Assembly: GCA_021463165.1 (NCBI GenBank) | Contig: JAJTWY010000010.1 | Span: 1 to 64,000, forward strand | Direction: 5' to 3' | DNA length: 64,000 nucleotides | Source: Pyrinomonadaceae bacterium | GTDB taxonomy: Bacteria; Acidobacteriota; Blastocatellia; Pyrinomonadales; Pyrinomonadaceae | In this document: positions 39,009 through 47,018 of the stretch, one piece after another | Numbering within the stretch: position 1 is the first letter of the stretch | How the letters are laid out: every line of letters begins with the position of its first letter | Notes under the pieces: model-generated | The model's database searches: none | Seen by the model: only the letters and a program-made list of their open reading frames with translations | What the model was told of the DNA's origin: nothing | Translations under genes and position numbers: made by a program

Positions 39009-39851
39009 ATGCGACTGTTAATATTCTTAATTCTACTAACACTGCTTGTTAGCGCGTGCGGCCACGTGCAAACGCCCACTGCCGAATTGAATGTTGCACA
39101 GGTCAAGGAGGTCACGACCGACCCCGATGCTGCCGTGTGGCGTGACGTGCCGCTGCATATCTCAAAGATGATTCCACAGGATCTTGTTGACCCGAGGGTC
39201 ATGGAACCTTCGACGTCAGAAGTGCAGGTCAAGGCGATCACCGATGGAACGCAGATCGCATTCCGATTGGAGTGGATCGACCCGACACAGAACGATGTGC
39301 CCGGGCCGAAGCACTTCCTCGATGGATGTGCTGTTCAGATCCCCGCACGGATCGATCCCAATGTTCCGGCTCCGCAGATGGGCGAAGCCGGCAAGACAGT
39401 CGAGATCGCGTTCTGGCGCGCCGACTGGCAGGCGATAGTTGATGGAAGGGCGACCGACGACATTCGGACCATTTATCCGAACGCCACCGTCGATCACTAT
39501 CCGTCGCAGGCAAGATCACTAGAGGGAAATCCGCAAGCCCTGGCTGAGGCCGCGGCGAGATATTCTCCCGCACGGGCTGTCGGAAATCGTCGAGGGGGGC
39601 CGCGCGAACAACCTGTCGAAGATATGCTGGCCGAAGGGCCGGGAACCTTGTCGCCGGCGGCCGATACGACATCCAAGGGAAAGGGCATAAAGACAAAGAC
39701 CGGTTGGTCAGTGGTGATAGCGCGTCAGGTCCCCGCCGGCTTTTCGCCAGGGACACCGACGCAGTCGGCTTTTGCGGTATGGGAGGCGGCTCACGGCGAG
39801 GTCGGGGCGCGTAAGATGCGCACCGGCTGGGTGCCAATGATCTTGAAGTGA
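39009..39851 (+). CDS. Lipoprotein gamma subunit (EbdC/NxrC-like haem-b domain)
   Basis: A 280-residue protein with a lipobox (LLTLLVSAC) at the start. The remainder fits the ethylbenzene-dehydrogenase-related haem b domain that serves as gamma subunit of periplasmic type II molybdoenzymes. The ATG at 39009 precedes a strong signal and is preceded by minus-13 GGGAGG; the open frame extends to 38829 but that overlaps the beta subunit. The stop overlaps the next start by one base. Haem ligands cannot be assigned with certainty. Confidence 0.82.
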   Translation: MRLLIFLILLTLLVSACGHVQTPTAELNVAQVKEVTTDPDAAVWRDVPLHISKMIPQDLVDPRVMEPSTSEVQVKAITDGTQIAFRLEWIDPTQNDVPGPKHFLDGCAVQIPARIDPNVPAPQMGEAGKTVEIAFWRADWQAIVDGRATDDIRTIYPNATVDHYPSQARSLEGNPQALAEAAARYSPARAVGNRRGGPREQPVEDMLAEGPGTLSPAADTTSKGKGIKTKTGWSVVIARQVPAGFSPGTPTQSAFAVWEAAHGEVGARKMRTGWVPMILK

Positions 39852-40342
39852 TGACGATCTCACTTACCAGCCTGATGTCGGTTCATCGCGAGCTCGATGC
39901 GTTGTTTCTCTATCATCAACGGGCTCTGCTGCATCTCGATTCGGCACTTGCCTTGACGGCACTGCAGCGGTACGAGGACGAGCTGTTGCGGCATATGAAA
40001 GACGAGGAGGATCTTCTGCTGCCTATCTACTCGCAGCGAAGTGAGTATCCGGCGGTCGGGGCCCCGAAGCTCTTCATCGATGAGCACGAGAAAATGCGTG
40101 CACACATCGAGGTACTAAAGGATGCGACCGCAGATTTGGCGGATGCCGACGACATCGAAAGATCGGTGTTGCGTATCCTTGGGCATGAAGCATTCTACCT
40201 TCGCCTGTCCAGCCATCACGATAACCGAGAGGGAACTTATCTTTACCCGCTGCTCGATGCCGTGCTTTCGGCGGATGAGAGGCTCGATCTGCTTGATCGT
40301 GTCTGGCAGGGATCGGAACTTCGCCAAACTGCCAACATTTGA
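39851..40342 (+). CDS. Hemerythrin HHE-domain protein
   Basis: A 163-residue four-helix protein with the hemerythrin pattern: His in MSVHRELDAL, HMKDEEDLLLP, IDEHEKMRAH and SSHHDNREGTYLYP. It would hold a di-iron centre and bind O2 or NO. The protein is shorter than RIC and lacks its N-terminal cysteines. Its position in the nitrate operon suggests a role in NO or O2 buffering, or maturation of the molybdoenzyme. Confidence 0.85.
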   Translation: MTISLTSLMSVHRELDALFLYHQRALLHLDSALALTALQRYEDELLRHMKDEEDLLLPIYSQRSEYPAVGAPKLFIDEHEKMRAHIEVLKDATADLADADDIERSVLRILGHEAFYLRLSSHHDNREGTYLYPLLDAVLSADERLDLLDRVWQGSELRQTANI

Positions 40343-40354
40343 GAGGATAATCAT

Positions 40355-40987
40355 ATGAAAGACGCTGATAAACTGCTGAACGAGGCCGCCGAATGGCGGC
40401 TCCTAAGCCTGCTTTTTGACTGCCCCAAAGGCGATTGGTTTCAGCAGGTTTCGCTGCTTGGGGAACAGGTGAGTGACAAGCGCCTCTCAAAGGCTGCACG
40501 AGCCGCCCAGACCGAGGCGACCGAAGGATTTTTTCATTCCGTTTTCGGTCCCGGCGGTCCGGCACCGGGTCGTGAAGTCAGCTACAGGGGCTGGGTCGAG
40601 CCAGGCCAGATGCTGTCGGAACTATCAGCGTATTATGATGCGTTCGGATTCAAGACATCGACCAATGAGGTGCCGGATCACGTCGCGGTCGAGTCCGGTT
40701 TTATTGGCTATTTGCGCTTGAAAGAACTCTACGCTCGTGAGTGCGGCGATGATGAGAACGCCGAGATCGCCGCTGATGCGGCAAGCTCGTTCATCGAAGA
40801 TCACCTGTCGAAATATGCCGAAAAGCTTAACTCGCTCCTCAGTCAATCCGGGGTCGAATATCTCGAGGCGGCTGGCGAGGCTCTGTTTGAGCGCGTCGGG
40901 CCCGACAAAGACAAACTGACTGAAAAGTTTCTGCCGGTTCTGAACGATGACGAAGAGACAATGTTCGAGTGCGGCGTCGCCGCCTGA
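40355..40987 (+). CDS. TorD/NarJ-like molybdoenzyme chaperone
   Basis: A 210-residue helical protein. It resembles TorD-family chaperones, which bind the TAT signal of a Mo enzyme and hold it until the cofactor is inserted. Typical are the N-terminal RLLSLLFDCP, the central YDAFGF, and PDHVAVESGFIGYL. It is the last gene of the operon and converges on the decarboxylase gene with adjacent stop codons (40987/40988). It is likely specific for the alpha subunit encoded here. Confidence 0.85.
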   Translation: MKDADKLLNEAAEWRLLSLLFDCPKGDWFQQVSLLGEQVSDKRLSKAARAAQTEATEGFFHSVFGPGGPAPGREVSYRGWVEPGQMLSELSAYYDAFGFKTSTNEVPDHVAVESGFIGYLRLKELYARECGDDENAEIAADAASSFIEDHLSKYAEKLNSLLSQSGVEYLEAAGEALFERVGPDKDKLTEKFLPVLNDDEETMFECGVAA

Positions 40988-42364
40988 TCATTTCATTGTT
41001 GCGAGAATGTCAGCTATGTCCTTTTCGGTGGTGTCCGGATTGATGAAGCAGAATCGCGCGACAGTTTCGGGCTCACCGCCACCCCATCGCCACTTTGTCG
41101 GCGCGACCAGAGCAAATCCCGCTTTGTAATTGCGAAACGACCAGTCGCGGTAATCTTTTGCTGCCCAGCCGATGCGTCTGAAGAGAACGCAGGAAAGTCC
41201 GGGCTCACGTACTAATTCAAGGCCCGGTGTTTCTGAGATCATTTGGCTCGCGATCCTTGCAAGCTCAATTCCGCGCTCAATGGCCTGTTCGTATCGCCTG
41301 GTTCCATGCCGGGCGAGCGAGAACCACAATGGCAGGCCTCGAACGCGTCGCGTGAGCTGGATCTGATAGTCCGAAGGGTTGAAGCCCCGAACAGCTTCGT
41401 CATAGAAGAACTCGAGATAGGCCGCCTCTTGTGCGTGTGCGGCGCGGGCAAGCTCCGGTTCGCGGTAAACGACCGCGCCGCAATCGTAGGGAGAGAAAAG
41501 CCACTTATGCGGGTCGATGGTAATGCTATCGGCGCTTTCGATACCCTCAAAGAGGTGCCGTACAGATGGAGCGGCCAAGGCTCCGCCACCGTAGGCCGCG
41601 TCAACGTGAAACCAGATCTTCTGACTGCGGCAGAACCGGCCGATCCCCGCCAGGTCGTCGATGATCCCTGCGTTGGTCGTTCCGGCTGTCGCGACAACGG
41701 CAAAAACTCGCGAACGGTCTTCAGGAGTAAGGCTCTCGACGGCTTCGGTAACCTTCGAACCTGTCAGTTTCCCATCCGTATCGATCACAACGACATCAAC
41801 ATCAATGACCTTGGCCATCGCCTTGACAGATGAATGAGCACCGTCGGACGTGAGGATGATCCCACGCGTTCTCGCTCTGGCAGCATCCCGGCGTCGCCAA
41901 TCTTCACGGGCTGTGACCATTGCCGAAAGGTTTGCCTCGGTTCCGCCGCTCGTAAAAACCCCGAACGCTCCCGGTGGCAAGCCCGTCAATGAGACTATCC
42001 ACCGCATCGCTTCGTTTTCGGCAAATATGCACCCCGCACCCTCGAGCCAAAATGCCCCATGCACGCTTGACGCCGACGTTACGAGATCAAACAAGACGGC
42101 CGAACGCGTCGGCGACGCCGGTACGAACGCCAGGTGTCGCGGATGATCGATAGCGGCGCTGGTCTTGACCAAAACGTCTCGAAAGAGTTTGAACGCCCTT
42201 TCGCCACCGATGCCGTCCGCCGTTATCGTTTCGCCGGCCAGCCGACGCAGCTCTTTCTCGGTGATCGGTGACCCTAACGGCGGATTCCGGTCGGTGATCC
42301 GGTGGATAGCATATTTCATGACGTCAAGCGTCATTTCAACCAGGCTGAGTTCGACTTCGTGCAT
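40988..42364 (-). CDS. PLP-dependent group II decarboxylase (aromatic amino acid/glutamate type)
   Basis: A 458-residue decarboxylase. The PLP lysine lies in TIDPHKWLFSPYDCG; upstream, FHVDAAYGG binds the cofactor and TSGGTEANLSAM is typical of the family. Substrates in this family are L-amino acids such as tyrosine, tryptophan, DOPA or glutamate; which one is not readable. It is the third gene of a minus-strand run behind the RIC and YwiC-like genes (22-base gap), so it probably shares their NO-responsive promoter, which is unusual. Confidence 0.88.
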   Translation of the reverse strand: MHEVELSLVEMTLDVMKYAIHRITDRNPPLGSPITEKELRRLAGETITADGIGGERAFKLFRDVLVKTSAAIDHPRHLAFVPASPTRSAVLFDLVTSASSVHGAFWLEGAGCIFAENEAMRWIVSLTGLPPGAFGVFTSGGTEANLSAMVTAREDWRRRDAARARTRGIILTSDGAHSSVKAMAKVIDVDVVVIDTDGKLTGSKVTEAVESLTPEDRSRVFAVVATAGTTNAGIIDDLAGIGRFCRSQKIWFHVDAAYGGGALAAPSVRHLFEGIESADSITIDPHKWLFSPYDCGAVVYREPELARAAHAQEAAYLEFFYDEAVRGFNPSDYQIQLTRRVRGLPLWFSLARHGTRRYEQAIERGIELARIASQMISETPGLELVREPGLSCVLFRRIGWAAKDYRDWSFRNYKAGFALVAPTKWRWGGGEPETVARFCFINPDTTEKDIADILATMK

Positions 42365-42386
42365 CTTTGTGATATTAGCTCGATCG

Positions 42387-43211
42387 CTACCATCCGGTGT
42401 AGTGGCCGATGATCAGCGAGGCAACCAAGATCGCTCCGTAGATCACCTCCCAGATCCCGATCTTCATCGCCTTTATCCGGCGCCTGTATCGCGATAGCCC
42501 GACGCAGCATCGCGTAAACAGCAATAGGAAAACCGCGACACTGAGCCAGGTCAACCGACCCGATGCAGCGAGGAGGATGATCGCGGCCAATGCTGCCGAA
42601 TGCGTCAATACTGGTGAGATAACCGAATGCGGCTTGCCTTTCTCAAGGTCGAGACGGCTGCGGACGTAAAGGATCGAGGGTATGAAGCGGGCTGTAAAGA
42701 ATAGCCAGACTGCCGCGGCCGTGTCCGGAGTCCCACCACCCGCGGTAATGATAGCTGCTGCCGATGACGGCATGATCAGGGCGCCGGCGATCTCGGCCGC
42801 GAATTGTCGCCCACGCCGCGTTGTCTCAATGTAGATCTGGAATATGGCTACCGGGGTTGCTGCGAGGAAAGGAATTAGTATCTTCGCACCGCCGGCGACG
42901 ACCGCCCCGACTGCCCCGATGATCGCGATCAGACAAAAGCAAAGCAACAGCTTAAAGGCAGCCGCAATGATCGGACGACGCCCGCCTTGTCGCTGCAATA
43001 CCAGGACCTGAAACGGTCGCCGAGCAAGGAACGCACCGATGACCAACAGCGATACCCAAACGCCCGCTAGCGAGAACGAGATCGCCAAGGCCGCAACTAT
43101 TGGCTCAAACAGAAAGCCCCACGAACCGTGTTCGGTAGGCAGGGCTATCTGCCTTAGGTTTACCTTTGGAGGTGACGCAGCTCGCGACAATGCCGGGGTC
43201 ATATCCAGCAT
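42387..43211 (-). CDS. YwiC-like integral membrane protein
   Basis: A 274-residue protein with around eight to nine predicted helices. The N-terminal LPTEHGSWGFLFEPIVAAL and ARRPFQVLVLQRQGGRR match the YwiC-like family (PF14256). In Bacillus subtilis ywiC lies with the fnr/narK anaerobic genes; its biochemical role is not known. Here it sits six bases after the RIC gene stop, which again places it in an anaerobic or NO-related operon. Confidence 0.82.
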   Translation of the reverse strand: MLDMTPALSRAASPPKVNLRQIALPTEHGSWGFLFEPIVAALAISFSLAGVWVSLLVIGAFLARRPFQVLVLQRQGGRRPIIAAAFKLLLCFCLIAIIGAVGAVVAGGAKILIPFLAATPVAIFQIYIETTRRGRQFAAEIAGALIMPSSAAAIITAGGGTPDTAAAVWLFFTARFIPSILYVRSRLDLEKGKPHSVISPVLTHSAALAAIILLAASGRLTWLSVAVFLLLFTRCCVGLSRYRRRIKAMKIGIWEVIYGAILVASLIIGHYTGW

Positions 43212-43217
43212 CGTAAG

Positions 43218-43949
43218 CTACTCCACGAGCAATGGGAACGTCTTTTGCTCAAGTTCAACAGCTCGCGGGAACAAGATATTGTTCTCGAGGTGAATATGCT
43301 GGTGCAGGTCGGCTTCAAGGTGCGCGAGCCTATGGTAGAGAGCTGTAAAGCTCGGACAGGCACCTTCGGGAAGCGTGTAATCGTTGGTTATCGCACGCAT
43401 CTCCTTTAGAATATCGCCAACGGCCTCGTGCTCAATACGCATCATCCTGACCGGATTCTGGACGGTGCCAAAAGGTGGAATGGCTGCCGACATGTGCTGA
43501 GATTCCAGCTTTTTAACGTATGGGAATAACACCATCTCTTCTTTCATCATGTGCGGACCGAGATCATCCACCAACAGCGCGAAAAGCTCTTTGAGTCTCA
43601 GAAGATAGTCGTAATGATCGCCGTGCCGTGTCGCGACCTTGGCCATCAGCGGCGTAAGTTGGCCCATCTCATCACGGGTAAAGACGTGATGGGCATCTAC
43701 GATGTGATCGATCAGTTCCCCCAGCGATGCGTCGGCGACCCAGTCGTGCTCGCGGTCACCGAGGGTTTCAATAACACCGTCGAGCTTTTCCATCACGACC
43801 TCGGGTTCTGCACCCACATTGCGGCATGCCTCATCAAAAAGCGTGTTGCCGTGACAGCAATAGTCGATCTTAAACTCCTCAAACACTCGAGTCGTGATCG
43901 GCATCTCAAGGGCTATCTCACGAACCGTTTTTGTCTGCAAATTCTGCAT
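43218..43949 (-). CDS. Iron-sulphur-cluster repair di-iron protein (RIC; YtfE/ScdA)
   Basis: A 243-residue protein with the RIC build: an N-terminal ScdA domain with FKIDYCCHGNTLFDEAC (Cys30, Cys31) and a hemerythrin-like C-terminal part carrying histidines in IVDAHHVFTR, HMMKEEMVLFP, IEHEAVGD and HQHIHLENNILFPR. RIC proteins restore Fe-S clusters damaged by nitric oxide or peroxide. It begins at 43949 with minus-strand GGAGGT as ribosome-binding site. A Crp/Fnr-type operator is centred about 67 bases upstream of the ATG. Confidence 0.93.
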   Translation of the reverse strand: MQNLQTKTVREIALEMPITTRVFEEFKIDYCCHGNTLFDEACRNVGAEPEVVMEKLDGVIETLGDREHDWVADASLGELIDHIVDAHHVFTRDEMGQLTPLMAKVATRHGDHYDYLLRLKELFALLVDDLGPHMMKEEMVLFPYVKKLESQHMSAAIPPFGTVQNPVRMMRIEHEAVGDILKEMRAITNDYTLPEGACPSFTALYHRLAHLEADLHQHIHLENNILFPRAVELEQKTFPLLVE

Positions 43950-43980
43950 AAATACCTCCGTTTATTTCTGCTCATTCGCA

Positions 43981-44024
43981 AGTATCTCGTTTTTAAGTTC
44001 GTGGTGTATATGATCCAGGTCATG
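43981..44024 (-). promoter_or_regulatory. Crp/Fnr-type operator and -10 box of the RIC operon
   Basis: TATGATCCAGGTCATG lies at 44009-44024. On the minus strand a -10-like GATACT is at 43981-43986, predicting a start near 43974, about 42 bases from the operator centre. This is the same geometry as the nitrate operon promoter. Confidence 0.72.
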
Positions 44025-44046
44025 TTTGCGAAATTTCGCGCCGGGA

Positions 44047-44424
44047 TCAGCAATCGCCGCTGGGATGCGGGTAGTTGTCGGACTGGTCTTCTTCGCGAGG
44101 GGAGTTTATGCACACAAAATCTTTCTCGATCAGGAACGCAAGCTCTGTCGTCGTATCGATCCTGTGCTTTCCTTCGATCCCGACCTCATCGCCGTTCACC
44201 CAATTATCAAGAATGTCGCCGGGGACGCGAACAACGATCGTTCCGTCCGAGAAAGAACCGGAGAATCCCGGCTCATCAGTCCGCTCGATCGAGTAGCCAA
44301 AACTCTGCTGGCCTTCACCGAACGAGACGGTCTCGTCGAGCCTCCCGGCCAGGCCGATCTCTTTGACCTCCGATCGTCCCAATCTAAATCTAAGAAGGTT
44401 ACCTCGTATTCTAAGTTTCATCAT
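44047..44424 (-). CDS. Small conserved protein (DUF7009-like) in the NO-responsive region
   Basis: A 125-residue protein beginning MMKLRIRGNLLRFRLGRSEVKE. This start is characteristic of a small uncharacterised family (my best match is DUF7009). The middle contains VRVPGDILDNW. It is followed by a histidine/aspartate-rich C-terminus (REEDQSDNYPHPSGDC) that could bind metal. The gene has its own Crp/Fnr-type operator 64 bases upstream, so it is likely co-regulated with the RIC operon that follows on the same strand. Function unknown. Confidence 0.7.
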   Translation of the reverse strand: MMKLRIRGNLLRFRLGRSEVKEIGLAGRLDETVSFGEGQQSFGYSIERTDEPGFSGSFSDGTIVVRVPGDILDNWVNGDEVGIEGKHRIDTTTELAFLIEKDFVCINSPREEDQSDNYPHPSGDC

Positions 44425-44454
44425 GGTCGGCTAGCAGCAACTCTTTTGGCTACC

Positions 44455-44496
44455 AAGCTAGCACTTTCGAATGGCGAATCTATGATCCAGGTCACA
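44455..44496 (-). promoter_or_regulatory. Crp/Fnr-type operator and -10 box of the DUF7009-like gene
   Basis: TATGATCCAGGTCACA lies at 44481-44496, one mismatch from the perfect dyad. A -10-like TAGCTT on the minus strand is at 44455-44460, giving a start near 44448 and an operator centre at about -41. Confidence 0.7.
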
Positions 44497-44525
44497 TTCT
44501 TGTGGGCGGATGAGTGAAAATCGGA

Positions 44526-45179
44526 TCATCGAACCAGAGTTTCCAGTTGCTTTGTGTCTTCCACGAAGATCTTGCCCCTGACGATCTTTAGATAGCCGCG
44601 ATCAGCCAGCTTCCTGATCGAGCGGATCGTCGTTTCCAGGGTCAGGCCTGCCATTTCGGCGATGTCCTGTCTTCGATGAGTGATCTTCGTAACATGGCCG
44701 TTGCCGGAGCCGGTCAACTGAAGCAGAACGGACGCAACACGATGTTCCGCGCTCGGCGTCGCAAGGATCTGGACGGTATCTGTTCTGGCACGGAGCAGGC
44801 CGCACATCCGCTTCATTATCGCACCGGAAAATGCCGTCGACGTTTCCATCAACTTCAGGAATTTGTCACGCGGGATCATCAGGATCCGGCTTTCTACCAT
44901 GGCGATCGCCGTGGCAGGAAAGCGCTTTCCGTCCAGCGCCGGCGGTATCGCGAAGATCTCGCCGGTCGCGAACATGCCGAGAATGACCTCCTTTCCCACC
45001 TCCGGAAAGCGCACCATCTTGATCCGCCCCGAAACAACGATCGGAAGGAACGTCGCGTCGTCGCCCTCGGCAAACACCTGCTGATTCGGGCCAAACGTCC
45101 TAACTATCCCATTTTCATGGATCTCCCGATTCAATTCCGGATCGAATTCGAGCAATGGTATTCCATTCGCGATCAGCAT
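44526..45179 (-). CDS. Crp/Fnr-family transcription regulator (DNR-like)
   Basis: A ~217-residue regulator with an N-terminal cyclic-nucleotide-binding-like domain (FGPNQQVFAEGDDATFLPIVVSGRIKMVR) and a C-terminal winged helix (THRRQDIAEMAGLTLETTIRSIRKLADRGYLKI). The recognition helix keeps the Glu and Arg used to read GA in Crp and Fnr half-sites. There is no N-terminal cysteine set, so it is not an Fe-S Fnr; DNR-type NO sensing through haem is plausible but unproved. It probably binds the TATGAT-type dyads listed here. The ATG at 45179 is chosen; a longer frame to 45230 runs through one of these dyads. Confidence 0.88.
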   Translation of the reverse strand: MLIANGIPLLEFDPELNREIHENGIVRTFGPNQQVFAEGDDATFLPIVVSGRIKMVRFPEVGKEVILGMFATGEIFAIPPALDGKRFPATAIAMVESRILMIPRDKFLKLMETSTAFSGAIMKRMCGLLRARTDTVQILATPSAEHRVASVLLQLTGSGNGHVTKITHRRQDIAEMAGLTLETTIRSIRKLADRGYLKIVRGKIFVEDTKQLETLVR

Positions 45180-45215
45180 ATCGAATTGCCTAATACAATG
45201 AAATCTACGCGTCCG

Positions 45216-45231
45216 TATGATACAAGTCATA
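45216..45231. promoter_or_regulatory. Crp/Fnr-type operator between the regulator and porin genes
   Basis: TATGATACAAGTCATA has perfect TATGA/TCATA arms. The centre is 44 bases before the regulator ATG and 72 before the porin ATG. On the plus strand a class II start would fall near 45265, 31 bases before the porin. On the other side it overlaps the regulator promoter and may mediate autoregulation. Confidence 0.65.
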
Positions 45232-45295
45232 AAAATTATTACAGATTTCTGGAAAACTGACTAACGTCGGATCATCACCGACTTGCGAGGCTGCA

Positions 45296-46708
45296 ATGAA
45301 AAGAACAATGTTTACGTTGGGGGGCGTTTTGTTGGCGGTCGTAATAGGCTTTGGGCAGGAGCCCGAGAGAGCGAAAGCTGAGGCCCTACAGAAGCGGATC
45401 AGCGAACTTGAGTCACAGGTCAAGCTTTTTATGCAGGAGTTGGTTGCACTGAAGGCATCGGTTGCTGACAGTAAGCCCGCTGAGCCGATCTCGAAGCCAA
45501 CGGACGCAAAACCGGACGCGGCGAAAGAGCCGGCCCGTCCGAAATCGGATCTAGGGATCGACGTCGGGAGCGCTCGGATCGTACCATACGGCACGCTGTT
45601 CTTCAACGCCTTTGGAAATAGCGGTGGGACAAACAATGCCGATGTTCCGTTGTGGGCGGCAACGAACGGTAACTCGAACTTGAGTGCGACCGCCAGACAA
45701 ACGAGGCTCGGCCTGCGGCTTGAGGGTGCGAGGGTCGGAAATACCAAGGTCGGTGCGGTTCTCGAGGCTGACTTCTATGGTGGAACTCCCGCCGTCGGGA
45801 TCGGTGAGAATTTCGGGGTCGTGCGTCTGCGACTTGCAAACGTCCGGCTCGAACGTGAGAGAACGTCGATCACGCTCGGTCAGGATTGGATGGTGTTTGC
45901 ACCACAGAATCCGACCTCTCTTGCCGCCGCTGCGATACCACAGATGGCATCGGCAGGGAATAACTGGGCGCGTCTGCCGCAAGTAAAGGTGCAGCAGAAA
46001 TTTGCATCAGGCATCACATGGCAGGCTGCCATACTTGCGCCTCAAACGGGCGATTCGGCGGCAACCGCATCATTTCTCCTGCAGCCGAATAGCGGTGCCA
46101 GCTCGCGGGTGCCGTTTCTCCAAAGCCGGATCTCCTATGACGCAGGCAATTGGTTCGGCAGCGGCAGGGCAGGGACCCTTGCGGTATCGGGCCATTATGG
46201 CCGATCACGGATATCGTCGAGTGCCACCACGAGTGATATCGATTCTGCCGGGCTCGCGCTCGATTGGAGTGTGCCACTCTCCGCACGTGTCGTCCTCGTC
46301 GGCGAGGCGTTTACCGGCAAAAACCTCGGTGGTTTTCAAGCCGGCATCTTTCAGAGTTACAACGCCGATTTCGCGCGGCCTGCGGGCAGTACTCTAGTGG
46401 CCGGCGGCGTTCGACCGATAGGAACACGCGGCGGATGGACGCAGTTGGGATTCACGCCGGATGTAGCCGGCGACCGACTCGGATTGTACGCGTCGGTCGG
46501 GCTTGACGATCCTAGGGACGCCGATCTGGTCAGCCTGACAAGCCGCGACTGGCGGACAAGAAACCTCGCTTACGCCTTCAATGCGATCTACAAATTCACA
46601 CCGCAATTCTCCGTTGGAGGCGAATTTCGACGGTTTCACACGACTTATGTCCTCACCGGCATCCGTCGTGCTAGTCACGTCAACTTCGCGGCGTCACTTT
46701 CGTTCTGA
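45296..46708 (+). CDS. Outer-membrane porin (DcaP-like)
   Basis: A 470-residue protein with a signal peptide (ends GFGQE), a short coiled coil (KAEALQKRISELESQVKLFMQELVALKA, ~27-55), and a proline/lysine-rich linker. The rest (~75 to the end) is a beta-barrel with regular amphipathic strands and a terminal phenylalanine (VNFAASLSF). This plan matches DcaP-type trimeric porins for small anionic solutes. With a Crp/Fnr-type site upstream it could admit nitrate or other substrates under the same control. A hairpin terminator follows the stop. Confidence 0.82.
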   Translation: MKRTMFTLGGVLLAVVIGFGQEPERAKAEALQKRISELESQVKLFMQELVALKASVADSKPAEPISKPTDAKPDAAKEPARPKSDLGIDVGSARIVPYGTLFFNAFGNSGGTNNADVPLWAATNGNSNLSATARQTRLGLRLEGARVGNTKVGAVLEADFYGGTPAVGIGENFGVVRLRLANVRLERERTSITLGQDWMVFAPQNPTSLAAAAIPQMASAGNNWARLPQVKVQQKFASGITWQAAILAPQTGDSAATASFLLQPNSGASSRVPFLQSRISYDAGNWFGSGRAGTLAVSGHYGRSRISSSATTSDIDSAGLALDWSVPLSARVVLVGEAFTGKNLGGFQAGIFQSYNADFARPAGSTLVAGGVRPIGTRGGWTQLGFTPDVAGDRLGLYASVGLDDPRDADLVSLTSRDWRTRNLAYAFNAIYKFTPQFSVGGEFRRFHTTYVLTGIRRASHVNFAASLSF

Positions 46709-46740
46709 TAGGCAATATCTACCGGCTTCGACCCACTGAA

Positions 46741-46772
46741 AAAGGACCAACGAGATCACTCGAAGGTCCTTT
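46741..46772 (+). terminator. Intrinsic terminator after the porin gene
   Basis: AAAGGACC and GGTCCTTT pair with an inner stem CGAG/CTCG, separated by matching AA bulges and closed by ATCA. It lies 33 bases past the porin stop. Confidence 0.8.
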
Positions 46773-46781
46773 GTTAGTAAC

Positions 46782-46830
46782 TGGTGGCCAGGGACGGGAT
46801 CGAACCGCCGACACGCGGATTTTCAGTCCG
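46782..46830 (-). tRNA. Partial tRNA-Phe (GAA), 3' fragment: attachment-site scar
   Basis: On the minus strand this 49-base segment reads from the anticodon arm to the CCA end of a tRNA-Phe: loop CTGAAAA, the T-arm with TTCGATC, and the acceptor end CTGGCCACCA. No D-arm or 5' half follows; sequence beyond 46830 is unrelated. Such 3' fragments form when an element integrates into the end of a tRNA gene. It therefore marks the left end of the mobile element. The intact tRNA-Phe should lie at the element's other end, on the minus strand. Confidence 0.85.
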
Positions 46831-46989
46831 TTATCTCTGGACTAGTGGTTGTGGGTGATGACTGGGTTAATCCAATGAAAACAACAAGATAAACAGTGCA
46901 TTCGATGATTCTCCTACTCGTTGTTGCTCTTTTCTAGTCACATTTTGGTCACGAATTGGTCACGGGACTCCCCTAACGCCAGCATTGAA

Positions 46990-47014
46990 AATAGCCGCCC
47001 TGAAAGCGGCTATT
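46990..47014. terminator. Bidirectional terminator hairpin
   Basis: AATAGCCGC (46990-46998) and GCGGCTATT (47006-47014) form a perfect nine-base stem with a seven-base loop. T-runs lie on both sides. It ends the small gene at 47019 on the minus strand. Confidence 0.8.
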
Positions 47015-47018
47015 ATTT

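Noticed and set aside
46900-46970. GGTCACGAATTGGTCACG direct repeat as a possible remnant of an integrase end
   Set aside because: The stretch is too short and has stop codons in the frames that would fit. Evidence does not reach the level of a pseudogene.
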